Origin: Brevipalpus yothersi
Lineage: Eukaryota; Arthropoda; Arachnida; Trombidiformes; Tenuipalpidae
Direction: 5' to 3'
NCBI GenBank assembly: GCA_003956705.1
Contig: QZCP01000844.1
Location: 37,212 to 101,211, forward strand
Length of the DNA stretch: 64,000 nt
The translations under genes were made by a program, and so were the position numbers. The stretch's first letter is position 1. The number at the start of each line of letters is the position of its first letter. Below the pieces are notes generated by a model. It was not told where the DNA came from. It made no database searches and worked only from the letters and a program-made list of their open reading frames with translations. Shown in pieces: positions 37,485 to 47,725 of this stretch.

Positions 37485-37749
37485 GATTCACACAAACTAA
37501 TATGTAATAGAGTAGACAAAATAGAAAAAATCAAGATTATCGAAACAATCAAAACATTTGATCAACGAGAATTCAAGTTCGGACTCGAAAAAGTTCGAAG
37601 AAGAGTTTTTTTTGGCGGGACCAATCATCATCTTTCGATTTCTCGTAGCGCTCGAATCGAAATATCTTTCCAAGTTCTTTTCATGTAATTGATAATCATT
37701 CTTATTTTTTATTCATTCTTTTCATTTTTTTTTTCATGGAAAAAAAAAG
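37485..37749. promoter_or_regulatory. Divergent promoter region between transposase and 546-aa gene
   Basis: 265 bp separate the two opposite start codons. AT-rich with T runs and no coding frame. A shared bidirectional promoter is inferred from layout; no specific motif is claimed. Confidence 0.45.
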
Positions 37750-40521
37750 ATGGAACGAATTTCTTTTAGAAGAAAGAGAAAAGGAAAAAAACAAAAACTT
37801 GTAAACAGACTCGATCAACTTTTAAGAGAAGTAGATGAGACAGGAGAAGGAAATGCAATTGATGTGGATGAGACATTGCCATACCCACCTTTTTCTTCCC
37901 CACAATCATATGGCAATCATTCACCTCTTCATTCACCACTTCATTCACCACATCATTCACCACATCATTCACCTTCACCTCTTCATTCACCTCAATTGTC
38001 AAGCAATGAGGAAGATCTTGAGAAGATTCAAGCTGCTGAAATTATGAAACTCTACGATTCCATCAATCTACCCGATTCACAGAGAGACATGATCCATAAA
38101 TTTTATTATCAAATCCCACAGATCTTCAAGAGTAACTCTTCTTACTATAAGATTGAGAAAAGATTAAAGAAAATGGCAAGGATCAAGCTGGTTGATTTTA
38201 TATTTATTCAAGACGATGGCCATGATAAAGAATTTGTTCTACTTGATGATGTCTTGCATATAATTAAAAATGATAAAAATGATTATCCAAGATTGAAAGT
38301 ATTTGAAATTCAAGATCTTTTAAAGTACATTGTCAAAAAGAATATAAATCATCTAGAAAAAAATATGAATAACGCTCGAAAAAGTTTATCAAATCGTCCT
38401 GGCGATACATTCATCCGAACTGACCACTATTATGGTATATGGAAAGATATTTTCGAAAGAACTAACGTCAGTGATGAAGAGAAGCTGATGAGAATCACGC
38501 TAATCGTAAGTTTCGACGATGCCAGCTACATAAAGACCAATGGAGTGTCCTGTACGGTGATGAGTGCCTCCATTGCCGAATTGAATCCGAGTATTCGGAA
38601 CATGAAAGAGAATTTATTAGTTCTTGGTCTTTACATGGGTCGAATAAAAATAGATTACCAAATTTTGGCTCAAAAAGTATTGGTTGAACCTTTCCTCAAA
38701 TACAATTTCCACCAAGAGCCCATCAATATTATGCTTGATGACGGAACATTGATTTCAATTATGGTTCGAATCGGTGGTACTGTTTGCGATTTTCCTGCAC
38801 GCTGCGATTTAACGAACAATGTACGTATGCCATCCGCTTATGGATGCACCAAGTGCAAGTTTAAAGCAAGATTAATGGAAGAACCTACAAATAATGGCAA
38901 AGTGGTCAAGATTCATCGCTTCCAGTATGAAAATGATTTGATTCATGTAATTCATTCGTATCGTAAAGATAATCAACTCATGGACCGTGCTGATGAACTG
39001 ATAAATTCTGATTCTGCCTATGTTGATGAAAGAGCACCTGATGGTGTCCCAGGTCTTCGCTATAAAAAGGCCTGTTACTTGGATAGTAATACTGGAAAAA
39101 CTATCCAACTTCGTTCATCTTGCAGTAGCTACTATGGGATCAAAGGGAAGCCTGTAATAGCTCAATTGCTTGAAGATGTTCCATTCTCTTGTTTTGTCGA
39201 TCCTATGCACAATGGTGATGCAGGACTGGGTAAAGATCTTGTCATGGAATTGAAGCTAACCAATAAGAATAGTCCAGCTCACAAAATAGTTGAAAAATAT
39301 TTAGATCTACAAAAGCTACCTGGTGATGATAAGCGAAACATTCGAAGACTAGGAGATATCAAAAAGTGGGCAACATCTCAGTTCAGAACCCTTCTTTATT
39401 TTGTTTTCCCTGTTCTCAAAGCCATCTTTGTCTCTCAAGTAGAGGAATTTTTCGAGATGTGGTTCATATCAACACTTCTCACGATCGCCTTAAGATCTTT
39501 GGATCAAAAAGAGCTGAAAGAGCAAGATATTGAAAGAGGAAAAATTTTCATTGATGCTCACCTTCGTTTCTATCAAAATTTCAATCCTAGTTTGAAGCCA
39601 AATCATCACAGCGTTATTCATTTACCGGATCAAGTGGCAAGAGCGGGGCCATTAAATGAGATTACCGCGTATCCATTTGAGAGCTTGATCGGAGAGTTGA
39701 AATGTTTTTTTCATGGTACACACAGTTTTATTGACCAAATAGCTAGGCACTTACTACAAAGATTAACTATTGCCGATGTTATTGGAGGTGCCAAAGAGAA
39801 AACTCATGAAACTTGGTATGAAGATACTCTTCAAAGACCGATGAAAAAGAGTACCTCTTTTACAATGAGAGAAGATCTATTCAAGACATTCAAAAGTTAT
39901 TGTGACCATATCTCCAGACTAGACTTGACCAGTTTCATGAATAGTATAGAGCTCTATAAATCAGCTCGCAATCAAACATTTCGATTCAATGTGTGGAACA
40001 AGTCAACCAGAAAACAGAAAACAGCTGATTATTATGTATTTTATTCATCAACAACATCATCCAATGAACAAAATGCATCAACTACTTCTGCTTCTCTTGG
40101 TAACGTTGATGATGTTGATGACGTTGACAACGTTGCAAGAGAAAATCGTTACGGCAGAGTTGCTGCTTTTGTTGATATTGGAAAGTTAATGGCTTGCGGT
40201 TGCCATCAAGAGAGAGTATGCGCGTTTATCAAGAACTTTTCAATCGATAGCGAAGTTATATTCGATGATTCTGTGAAAAATAAGATTATTCAATCCGAGA
40301 TGATAGAATTCTATCAAAATTACATCGAAAATGATAAATTTTGCAAAGAAATTTTCCAAATTATCACAGAATCGAAGGATTATGCGGTTGTTCCAATTTC
40401 AAAGCTCACAAAATGCATCGTATTTACCTATCCAGAAGACAACCGGGACCTAACTTTAAGACCGCAACATAACCAAAAATTCATTGTAACTAAAATGTCC
40501 AATGTTTTCGCCCATTCTTGA
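37750..40521 (+). CDS. TNP2/CMC-like transposase, single exon
   Basis: 923 aa. The order of motifs matches the TNP2 family of CMC-type (En/Spm, Plavaka-like) transposases. FDDASYIKTNGVSC has Asp256/257, the usual first acidic site. A G-x-x-CDFPARCDL segment carries Asp347. A zinc-knuckle-like GCTKC follows (Cys366, Cys369). DPMHNGDAGLGKDL starts at Asp484, the family's D-x-MH-x-x-x-x-G block. KPNHHSVIHLP, then GPLNEITAYPFESLIGELK and FFHGTH lie near 618-660, the family's HH...GPL...FE...K block. The N-terminus has a His-Ser-Pro repeat (about 55-80) and a basic start (RRKRKGKKQK). The frame is uninterrupted with no internal stops, so the copy may be young or still active. It would cut and paste the element in the nucleus. 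The family call is firm; the sub-family is not. Confidence 0.86.
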   Translation: MERISFRRKRKGKKQKLVNRLDQLLREVDETGEGNAIDVDETLPYPPFSSPQSYGNHSPLHSPLHSPHHSPHHSPSPLHSPQLSSNEEDLEKIQAAEIMKLYDSINLPDSQRDMIHKFYYQIPQIFKSNSSYYKIEKRLKKMARIKLVDFIFIQDDGHDKEFVLLDDVLHIIKNDKNDYPRLKVFEIQDLLKYIVKKNINHLEKNMNNARKSLSNRPGDTFIRTDHYYGIWKDIFERTNVSDEEKLMRITLIVSFDDASYIKTNGVSCTVMSASIAELNPSIRNMKENLLVLGLYMGRIKIDYQILAQKVLVEPFLKYNFHQEPINIMLDDGTLISIMVRIGGTVCDFPARCDLTNNVRMPSAYGCTKCKFKARLMEEPTNNGKVVKIHRFQYENDLIHVIHSYRKDNQLMDRADELINSDSAYVDERAPDGVPGLRYKKACYLDSNTGKTIQLRSSCSSYYGIKGKPVIAQLLEDVPFSCFVDPMHNGDAGLGKDLVMELKLTNKNSPAHKIVEKYLDLQKLPGDDKRNIRRLGDIKKWATSQFRTLLYFVFPVLKAIFVSQVEEFFEMWFISTLLTIALRSLDQKELKEQDIERGKIFIDAHLRFYQNFNPSLKPNHHSVIHLPDQVARAGPLNEITAYPFESLIGELKCFFHGTHSFIDQIARHLLQRLTIADVIGGAKEKTHETWYEDTLQRPMKKSTSFTMREDLFKTFKSYCDHISRLDLTSFMNSIELYKSARNQTFRFNVWNKSTRKQKTADYYVFYSSTTSSNEQNASTTSASLGNVDDVDDVDNVARENRYGRVAAFVDIGKLMACGCHQERVCAFIKNFSIDSEVIFDDSVKNKIIQSEMIEFYQNYIENDKFCKEIFQIITESKDYAVVPISKLTKCIVFTYPEDNRDLTLRPQHNQKFIVTKMSNVFAHS

Positions 40522-40706
40522 CCATTTCTTAGGCAAAAATTGCATATTTTCCAATAAAATTACTATAAATTCGATTTTCCCTCCATTTTTCAGGCCTTTT
40601 TTAGGTCATTTTCAATGTTTTGATCAAAAATTTCTAAGTTTTTCAATCAGTTTTATTATATAAGAAGATCTTTATATATTTTACATTGTTTTATATTATT
40701 AAAAAA

Positions 40707-40953
40707 ATGAGTTTTTTTAAAATTATACTTTTAATTATTCTTTGGTTCCTCGATGGCTCGGCCAAATGGGGCTTGAATCGATTTTTAAACTTTCTGTGGA
40801 AAATTTGGCGAAAAAAGGTAAGTTCTTTCAAAGTTATTCCTTTTAAATTGATTAAATCACTTTAATTAACTTTTTTTCTAGGAAAAGAATGAGAAAGAGA
40901 AAGAGGAAGAGAAAAAGAAAAAGTTGGCCGAATTAGAAGGAACTTTGGTTTAA
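40707..40953 (+). CDS. 60-aa two-exon peptide downstream of transposase
   Basis: Exons 40707..40817 and 40882..40953 join in phase 0 through a GTAAGT donor and a polypyrimidine-AG acceptor. The peptide has a hydrophobic N-terminus (MSFFKIILLIILWFLDG), then an amphipathic aromatic/basic stretch (LNFLWKIWRKK) and a highly charged Lys/Glu tail. It is too short for usual ORF lists. The stop codon sits inside a strong hairpin. It could be a membrane-interacting microprotein, or chance; only splice phase and composition support it. Confidence 0.45.
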
Positions 40954-41004
40954 TTCGAACCAAAGTTCCTTTTCGGCCTCTGATTGCCCCATAGGCATCA
41001 GAGG
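40937..41004. repeat. Two hairpins at the right edge of the element
   Basis: Arms AAGGAACTTTGGTT (40937..40950) and AACCAAAGTTCCTT (40958..40971) pair perfectly over 14 bp. A second stem, CCTCTGATTGCC (40977..40988) with GGCATCAGAGG (40994..41004), follows directly with one bulge. The cluster mirrors the hairpin chain at the left edge, although the sequences differ. Confidence 0.9.
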
Positions 41005-41168
41005 TCGCCACCGCCTCGCCCCGACCTTCCTGCTGGTGGTGAGGGATTGTTTCCCGTGGGGAAAATTTTGGCTGGTCCGGAAATGGAAACTTGATCCGGT
41101 AAGTGACAATTTTGATTCTCTCAAGACCGATGAAATTTGAAATTTTCAAATGACCAACTGAAACTTTA

Positions 41169-42455
41169 TCATGGAAGGATTACTGAAAAGTTTTCATTTT
41201 TTTGCAATGAAGATAATCCTTCGTCTTGTAATGAGAATGAGAAAAAGAGCTGAAGAAGAAAAGCCGAAGTAACAGTTAAAAAGTGGAGAATGAGCATGAT
41301 TCTGAAATAGCTGATTGATAAGGGAACTGCCGATGAGAAGCCAGTTGATATCGTACGGGCACAACATTCCTCATCAGGCCGAAAAACTTCAGTTACTTGA
41401 CGGGCAAAATACATGGATCCTAAACCTTTTTGCTGTAAAAGACCCATTTCAAAGGAACGGTGAATAGTATCATCCATTGCTTTTCGCTGATATTTTGGAA
41501 CTCTATTACTAACAACGAATGATGCAAGACTGTTGACCAATTTGGGAGAATGGTATAGAGGATGTTTCATGATTTCATTTCGAAAAACACTACAAATCAC
41601 TGGTATTGCAAAGTTTAGGTCCACATTGGAGCCAAGAAATGCACATTCACCAGAGCCTATGCACCATTTAAATTCATTCTGATAAACGGTTTGGCCCTCT
41701 CCAATTGAGATGGTGTGATAGTCAGCCGGATGATTAACACCTCTTCGACAAGGTGAAAAATCTCCATTGAAAATGGTGATTTTTGCACGATTCGCAGCAG
41801 CAACTGAGTCAATTTTTTCGAATGAAGTAATCGAAGTACGCTGAGTATTAAGATAGGAAAAGAATATCACCTGAATCCCATATACCACCATTATAATGAA
41901 CAGACTAATAAGTATCGTGGATTCAGGCAAAGGGAAACGTTTCTGTCTCACGATGAACTGATATAGTTTCCAAACTGAAATTTGATTGCTCAAATCTTCC
42001 CAAAAAATTATAGGAAGATAGATCATGATCAGAATAGTCAAAAGCACTGCCGCAATGATTCCTAATCCTATCCGAAATAATGCTGATTCTGGTCCACTGG
42101 TCAATGTTGATGAATCAAGTGAAGGGGATGTAAGCAGTTTACACCAACCGCTGAAAAAAACTGGTGAAATACTGGTGTTGTCCGGTAAGCCATCTGAAAA
42201 TGCCAATACAGCTAGAGATATATCGACTTTTCCACTTGATGCTAACTTTAATCCCTCTTCCGATCGTTGGTAATTGTCCATCCAATCTTCACCAGCTTTA
42301 ACGAAAGTTACATTACAAGTATTCAAATGCTTACTGAGGGCAAAGGCATCACGAAACAATCGAGCTCGATATCCGATCAGTTCTCCATGTTCATTCAATC
42401 TACAGAGTTCATTGTCAGGGAGCGAATGAGAATATCGTAGATCACACATTCTCAT
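41169..42455 (-). CDS. Divergent ionotropic receptor-like protein 1
   Basis: 428 aa, intronless. The layout fits the ionotropic-receptor/glutamate-receptor ligand-gated fold: a first ligand-binding half (residues 1-120, with GELIGYRARLFRDAF and KLASSGKVDISLAVLA), membrane span 1 (about 125-148, ALFRIGLGIIAAVLLT), span 2/3 (about 178-202, LISLFIIMVVYGIQVIFFSYL), a second ligand-binding half (about 215-380), and a final span (about 381-405, SYFRIMLILHFLTVTSAFLL). The usual pore motif before NTQRTSITSF is degenerate, and no N-terminal leader is visible, which is odd for this fold. Likely chemosensory, in a tandem trio with the next two genes. Ligand unknown. Confidence 0.75.
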   Translation of the reverse strand: MRMCDLRYSHSLPDNELCRLNEHGELIGYRARLFRDAFALSKHLNTCNVTFVKAGEDWMDNYQRSEEGLKLASSGKVDISLAVLAFSDGLPDNTSISPVFFSGWCKLLTSPSLDSSTLTSGPESALFRIGLGIIAAVLLTILIMIYLPIIFWEDLSNQISVWKLYQFIVRQKRFPLPESTILISLFIIMVVYGIQVIFFSYLNTQRTSITSFEKIDSVAAANRAKITIFNGDFSPCRRGVNHPADYHTISIGEGQTVYQNEFKWCIGSGECAFLGSNVDLNFAIPVICSVFRNEIMKHPLYHSPKLVNSLASFVVSNRVPKYQRKAMDDTIHRSFEMGLLQQKGLGSMYFARQVTEVFRPDEECCARTISTGFSSAVPLSISYFRIMLILHFLTVTSAFLLQLFFSFSLQDEGLSSLQKNENFSVILP

Positions 42456-42759
42456 GAAGATTCATACAGATCTTCATTCAAGTTGCTTTAATTTCAAGAA
42501 TACTTCTTCGAAATGTTAATCAGAAAGGTTTGAGAGAGAAGCAATCCAAGAATAAAGTAGAGCAGTAGAGAAATCGATGAGCTTAACTATTTTGGGTACT
42601 TTGTGAACTTACAACAAGAAACGGAACTCATCCGTTATCTAGAACATGGACTGTTATTCGATATTCACAAAAATTTTCGGCTGAATAAGATTATAATGAT
42701 CATCTTTCCTCGAAAAATATGTACTTGAATATCCAATTCAAGTAAAAAGATGTGAGTAT

Positions 42760-42995
42760 ACTATTGATATATCTTCTTGGTTCTCTGGAAATAAAGGGAT
42801 AATAAAGGTTGATGGAAAGGAAAGCGTAATGAGTGTTGATAAAACAAAGCAATCGAGTGATGGAACACTCAATATTTACCGATACAATATGAGAGCAAAT
42901 ACCTTCTTACCATTAATTATTTTTCTACTTTCCATATATTGCGATAATGTCTGAGGTTAAACTCCACACAACTATCGTTATTGAACGATTGCTGG
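42760..42995. repeat. Upstream flank copy 1 of the IR duplication
   Basis: Nearly identical to 44985..45215 and more distantly to 47205..47400. Shared motifs include TCTTCTTGGTTCTCTGG, AAAGCAATCGAGTGATGG and ATATTGCGATAATGT. A short frame beginning MRANTFLPLII is broken by a stop. Confidence 0.9.
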
Positions 42996-43441
42996 AAATA
43001 AAAATCAACTGAATACAGTAAGAAATTCTTTTTTTGAATCGCGAATCGAAGTTTTGCTTCTTTTTCATGTATCAGTGTGAAGATTGATTCCTCATCTCAG
43101 AACTCACAAAATTGAAATGTCGTGAATCAATTTGCTGGAAATTTTCTAGAACCATTGAATTTCGAAATTTTTGCTAAAAAGATAACTGACTTCACTTGTG
43201 ACTTTGGAGAATGTATTTCGACTGAGGCAATCAAATTGATTGGATTTAATATGGAAAACAACCTTTTCATCTAGTATGGAATGAGTCAAATTGAGATCAT
43301 GTTTTGTCCCAAGATTGATGCCTGCCCACAGGGAGCATTATTGTGTTCTCAGGCCCTATGGAAAATGAAATGGTTTTTTGAAATTTGAAATTTTCACCAG
43401 ACAATATGGAAATTTCATCACTAAGTATTAGCTACAATCAA

Positions 43442-44704
43442 TCACTTGTAAGGAACACATGCTAGAGCTCTTCTTGCAATCTTGGAATGCGAGTGAAGAA
43501 AAAAGTGTAGTACAATAGCCAAAGCAGTAGTTAAAAGGTGAAGAATCATCATTGATCTGAAATAGCTTATTGATAGTGGAACTGCCGATGAGAAGCCAGT
43601 TGTGACAGTATGAGCCGTACATTCTTCATCAGATCGAAAAACTTCAGTCAATTGGTTGGCGAAATACTTCGATCCTAAACCTCTTTGCTGTAACAGACCC
43701 ATTTCAAGAGAACGGTGAATGGTAATATCCATTTCTGTTCGCTGATATTTTGGAACATTGAGGCTAACTACAAATGATGCAAGACTGTTACCCAATCTGG
43801 GGGAATGGTACAGAGGATGTTCCATGATTTCCTTTCGAAAAACACTGCAAATCACTGGTATGGCAAGATTTATGTCAATGTTGGAACCAAGAAATGCACA
43901 TTTACCAGAGCCTATGCACCATTTAAATTCGTTTTGATAAACTCTTCTACCATCTTCGAATGAGATGGTGTGATACTCAGCTTGATAATTGAGACCTCTC
44001 CGACAAGGTGAAAAATCTCCATTGAAAATTGTGATTTTTGCTCGACTTGCTGCAGTAATTGAGTCGATCTTCTCAAATGACGTGATTGAAGTTCGTTGAG
44101 TATTCAAATATGAAGAGAATATCACCTGAATCCCATACACCATCATTATGATGAATAAACTAATTGATATTGTGAATTCAGGAACAGGGAGACGTGTTTG
44201 TTTTAGTATGAACTGATATAGTTTCCAAACTGAAATTTGATTGCTAAAATCTTCCCAGAAAATTGTTGGAAGATAGACCATGATCAGAAGAGTCAAAAGC
44301 ACTACTGCAATGATTCCTAATCCTATCCGAAATAATGCTGATTCTGGTCCAGCGGTCAATGTTGATGAATCGAGTGCAGGTGATGTAAGCAGTTTACACC
44401 AACCACTGGAAAAAACTGGTGAAATACTGGTATTCTCTGGTAAGCCATCTGAAAATGCCAATACAGCTAAAGATACATCGATCTTCCCACTTGAGGCTAA
44501 CTTCAACCCCTCCATTGATCGTTGATAATTGTCCATCCACTCTTCACCAGCTTTAACGAATGTTACATTACAAGTATTCAGGTGTTTAGTGGGAACAAAC
44601 GCATCACGAACCAATCGAGCGCGATAACCGATCAGTTCTCCATGTTCATTCAATCTACAAAATTCAGTCTCAGGAATTGCATGGGAATATCGTAAATCAC
44701 ACAT
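43442..44704 (-). CDS. Divergent ionotropic receptor-like protein 2
   Basis: 420 aa, intronless, closely similar to receptor 1 throughout (shared NTQRTSITSFEKIDS, GSGKCAFLGSN, HPLYHSPRLGNSL). Same fold order: first binding half, spans near 120-145 and 175-200, second half, final span near 375-400. Differences concentrate in scattered substitutions rather than gaps. It ends in a different C-terminal tail (ACVPYK). Part of the tandem trio with a shared upstream flank. Confidence 0.75.
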   Translation of the reverse strand: MCDLRYSHAIPETEFCRLNEHGELIGYRARLVRDAFVPTKHLNTCNVTFVKAGEEWMDNYQRSMEGLKLASSGKIDVSLAVLAFSDGLPENTSISPVFSSGWCKLLTSPALDSSTLTAGPESALFRIGLGIIAVVLLTLLIMVYLPTIFWEDFSNQISVWKLYQFILKQTRLPVPEFTISISLFIIMMVYGIQVIFSSYLNTQRTSITSFEKIDSITAASRAKITIFNGDFSPCRRGLNYQAEYHTISFEDGRRVYQNEFKWCIGSGKCAFLGSNIDINLAIPVICSVFRKEIMEHPLYHSPRLGNSLASFVVSLNVPKYQRTEMDITIHRSLEMGLLQQRGLGSKYFANQLTEVFRSDEECTAHTVTTGFSSAVPLSISYFRSMMILHLLTTALAIVLHFFLHSHSKIARRALACVPYK

Positions 44705-44984
44705 ACTGGTTGAGATTCTCTTTTGAGTTACTTGAATTACAAGAATACATCTTTAAATGTTTATCAGAAAGAAATTAGAGTGAAGCAATTCAACACAGAG
44801 GCCATATATGTGAGCTGACTGATTATTTTGGGGGTACTTCATGTGCTCAAAACGAGAGGCAAAACTACTTTGTTTATCTAAAACTTAGATTGGCAGTCAA
44901 TATTCGAAAAGTTTCTGCCTGGACAGGGTTATGAAGATCATTTTTTCTTGGAAAAAATATCCTTCTAAATACCTAACTCAATTG

Positions 44985-45215
44985 AAAAAGTATGCTATTG
45001 ATATATCTTCTTGGTTCTCTGGAAAGGAAAGCGTAATAAGTATTGATAAAACAAAGCAATCGAGTGATGGAACACTCAATATTTACCGATACAATATGCG
45101 AACAAATACCTTCCTACCGATAATTATTTTTCTACTCTCCATATATTGCGATAATGTTTGAGGTTAAACTCCACACAACTATCGTTATTGAACGGTGGCT
45201 GAAAATAGAAAAGCT
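44985..45215. repeat. Upstream flank copy 2 of the IR duplication
   Basis: Same block as 42760..42995; see that entry for shared motifs. The frame MKIIFSWKKYPSKYL at 44931 runs through it and stops at 45161. Confidence 0.9.
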
Positions 45216-45653
45216 ACCGGCAAATGAATACAGTCGAAAATTTTTCTTTAGACACTAAGAACAGAAACTTTGCTCCTTGTTCAAAAATGAGTTCCTATCT
45301 CGAAATTGAGAGAATCAAAGTGCCGTAAATCAATTTCTTTACTGATCAGTTCTTTAGTATCTTTCGTTATGTGATAAAAGATTCATGATGATTCCGGAGA
45401 TCTACTGAAATCATCGAATCTCAAATTCAGAATCGCTCCTGGAATAATTGTCTCCGTCTGTTTTTCGGAGAATGTGACTCGAGGGTTGGCAATCAAGATA
45501 ACCAAATTCGGAATGCAAAGCAATCTACTCATCCAATATAGAATTGGTCAAATTTGGATCAAATGCGACTTGAGTGATTATGAGATTATATTTCGTACCA
45601 AGATCGAAATTGTCCATATGGAGATTTCATCGGTGAGTATCCACTCTAATCAG

Positions 45654-46913
45654 TCATTTGCAAAAAAAAGTTAGAAGTCTTCTTGCAAATTTGGAATGTG
45701 AGTATAGAAAAAAGTGAAGTACAATAGTTAAAGCAACAGTTGATAAGTGAAGAATCAGCATAATTCTAAAATAGCTGATTGATAGGGGAACTGCTGATGA
45801 GAAGCCAGTTGATATTGTATGGGCCACACATTCCTCATCAGGTCGAAAAACTTCGGTTATTTGGCGGGCAAAATACATAGATCCTAAGCCTCTCTGCTGT
45901 ATAAGGCCCATTTCAAGGGACCGATGAATATTATCGTCCATCATCGTTCGCTGATATTTTGGAACTCTATTACTAACCACAAACGAGGTGAGACTATGAA
46001 CCAATTTAGGAGAATGGTATAGAGGATGTTCCATGATTTCATTTCGAAAAACACTACAAATCACTGGTATCGCAAAATTTATATCGATGTTGGAACCAAG
46101 AAATGAACATTTGCCAGAGCCTACGCACCATTTAAATCCATTATGATAAACGCCTTGACCTTCTCCGAATGAGATGGTTTTATAGTTAGCTGGATAATTG
46201 ACAGCTCTTCTGCATGGTGAAAAATTTCCATTGAATATAGTGATTTTTGCTCTGCTTGCTGAAGCAATTGAGTCGATTTTTTCGAATGAAATAATTGAAG
46301 TCCGCTGAGTATTCAAATAGGAAGTGAATGTCACCTGAATTCCATACACTATCATAATGATGAACAAAGTAATTGACGCTGTTAATTTTGTAATAGGGAG
46401 TGGTTTTTGTCTCATAATATACTGATATAATTTCCAAGTTGAAATTTGGCCCTTGGAATCCTTCAAAAGAACGGTGGGAAAATAGATCATAAGGATGAGG
46501 CCCAGAAGAACTGTCGCTAAGATTCCCAATCCTATCCGAAATAATGCTGATTCTGGTCCATTGGTCAATGTTGATGAATCAAGTGCAGGTGATGTAAGCA
46601 GTTTACACCATCCATCGAAAAAAACAGGTGAAATACTGGTATTCCCTGGTAAGCCATCCAAAAATGCTAATAGAGGTAAAGTTACATCGACTTTCCCACT
46701 CGATGCTAACTTCAACCCCTCCATTGATCGTTGATAATATTCCATCCAATCTTCACCAGCTTTGATGAACGTTACATTACAGCTATTCCAATGCTTGGCC
46801 GGAACATATGCATCACGAACCAATCGAGCCCGATATCCAACTAGTTCACCGTGTTCATTCAATTTATAGTAGTCGGTATCGGGAAGTGAATGTGAATATC
46901 GTAAATCGCACAT
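45654..46913 (-). CDS. Divergent ionotropic receptor-like protein 3
   Basis: 419 aa, intronless, same fold as the other two. Distinct features: GQISTWKLYQYIMRQKPLPITK between spans 1 and 2 (others have NQISVWKLYQF), NPANY-type changes in the second binding half, and a final tail ending TFFCK. It lies furthest upstream of the trio. A decayed upstream flank copy (47205..47400) matches the pattern of the others. Confidence 0.75.
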   Translation of the reverse strand: MCDLRYSHSLPDTDYYKLNEHGELVGYRARLVRDAYVPAKHWNSCNVTFIKAGEDWMEYYQRSMEGLKLASSGKVDVTLPLLAFLDGLPGNTSISPVFFDGWCKLLTSPALDSSTLTNGPESALFRIGLGILATVLLGLILMIYFPTVLLKDSKGQISTWKLYQYIMRQKPLPITKLTASITLFIIMIVYGIQVTFTSYLNTQRTSIISFEKIDSIASASRAKITIFNGNFSPCRRAVNYPANYKTISFGEGQGVYHNGFKWCVGSGKCSFLGSNIDINFAIPVICSVFRNEIMEHPLYHSPKLVHSLTSFVVSNRVPKYQRTMMDDNIHRSLEMGLIQQRGLGSMYFARQITEVFRPDEECVAHTISTGFSSAVPLSISYFRIMLILHLSTVALTIVLHFFLYSHSKFARRLLTFFCK

Positions 46914-47204
46914 TCTAATTGAGATTCTCGTTCAAGTTACTATAATTGCAAGAATATTCCCTTCAAATTGGTGGCAAGAAAACAGGAGAAATGTTGATGA
47001 TTATTTTGTGTGTTATCAAAACAAGAGACGAAAATTCACCTTGTTCATCATACCACCTTTTGTTCAATACCTTTTGTATCATTTTATAATATTTGACAAA
47101 TATTCGGTAAAATATTAGGAATATAATGATCATATTTTTTCTTGAGAGAGATATCTACGTAGATATCTAGATGGACCAATTTTATATATTTGTCTCCAAT
47201 TCAT

Positions 47205-47400
47205 GGTGAAGGAACTGATGATAAGGTCAAAGCAATCAAATAATGGAGTTTTCAATATTCACTCTTAAAATGTGAGAGCAAATATCTTTTTATCATCAAT
47301 CATTCTTCTGGTCCTTGGTAAATGGCCAGAATATCTGAGTTTCAAACCTCACGCCATCATCGATCGATTGTTGGAAATAAAAAAACAACTTAAAAAACCT
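47205..47400. repeat. Upstream flank copy 3 of the IR duplication (diverged)
   Basis: Aligns with copies 1 and 2 at AAAGCAATCAAATAATGG and TGTGAGAGCAAATA, then continues into a frame with DRLLEIKKQLKK. A 2-bp change removes the ATG found in the other copies, so I do not call a gene. Confidence 0.7.
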
Positions 47401-47725
47401 GGAAACTCTCTTCTAGACCCAAAAGGGACTGAAGAAGAGCTCTATATTTCAGATATCAATACAAAAACAAAGTTTCCATCTCAGGATCAAAAGAATGGAG
47501 TTGTAATGAATTGCATGCTCATCAACTTTTGAGTATTTGAGTATTTCCGTTAAGTTATAATAAGATTAAGAGTAATTTTGGAGATCTGCTGGAATGCTTG
47601 AATTACAAAATTTTTGCAAAAAATAATTTTCTCCATCCATATCTTTGGCGAATAAGATTTGACTGTAGCAATCAAACTCAACATGTAGAACAGTGACTAA
47701 TTAGAATTCTCCAGTAAAGAGCAGG

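Larger units (their letters stand above)
30040..41004. mobile_element. Probable large TNP2/CMC-type DNA transposon with accessory genes
   Basis: Extent is approximate and runs between hairpin-rich edges. It groups a TNP2-like transposase (plus strand), a 546-aa protein and a BEN-domain protein (minus strand, divergent from the transposase across about 265 bp), and a 60-aa peptide gene (plus strand). The compact layout, shared divergent promoter region and hairpin clusters at both ends suggest one unit. I found no clear terminal inverted repeat or target-site duplication by eye, so borders and unity are inference. Confidence 0.55.

Noticed and set aside
47272..47532. 86-aa plus-strand secreted peptide frame
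   Set aside because: It starts on GTG; the ATG in the related copies is destroyed here, and the copies themselves are stopped or frameshifted.
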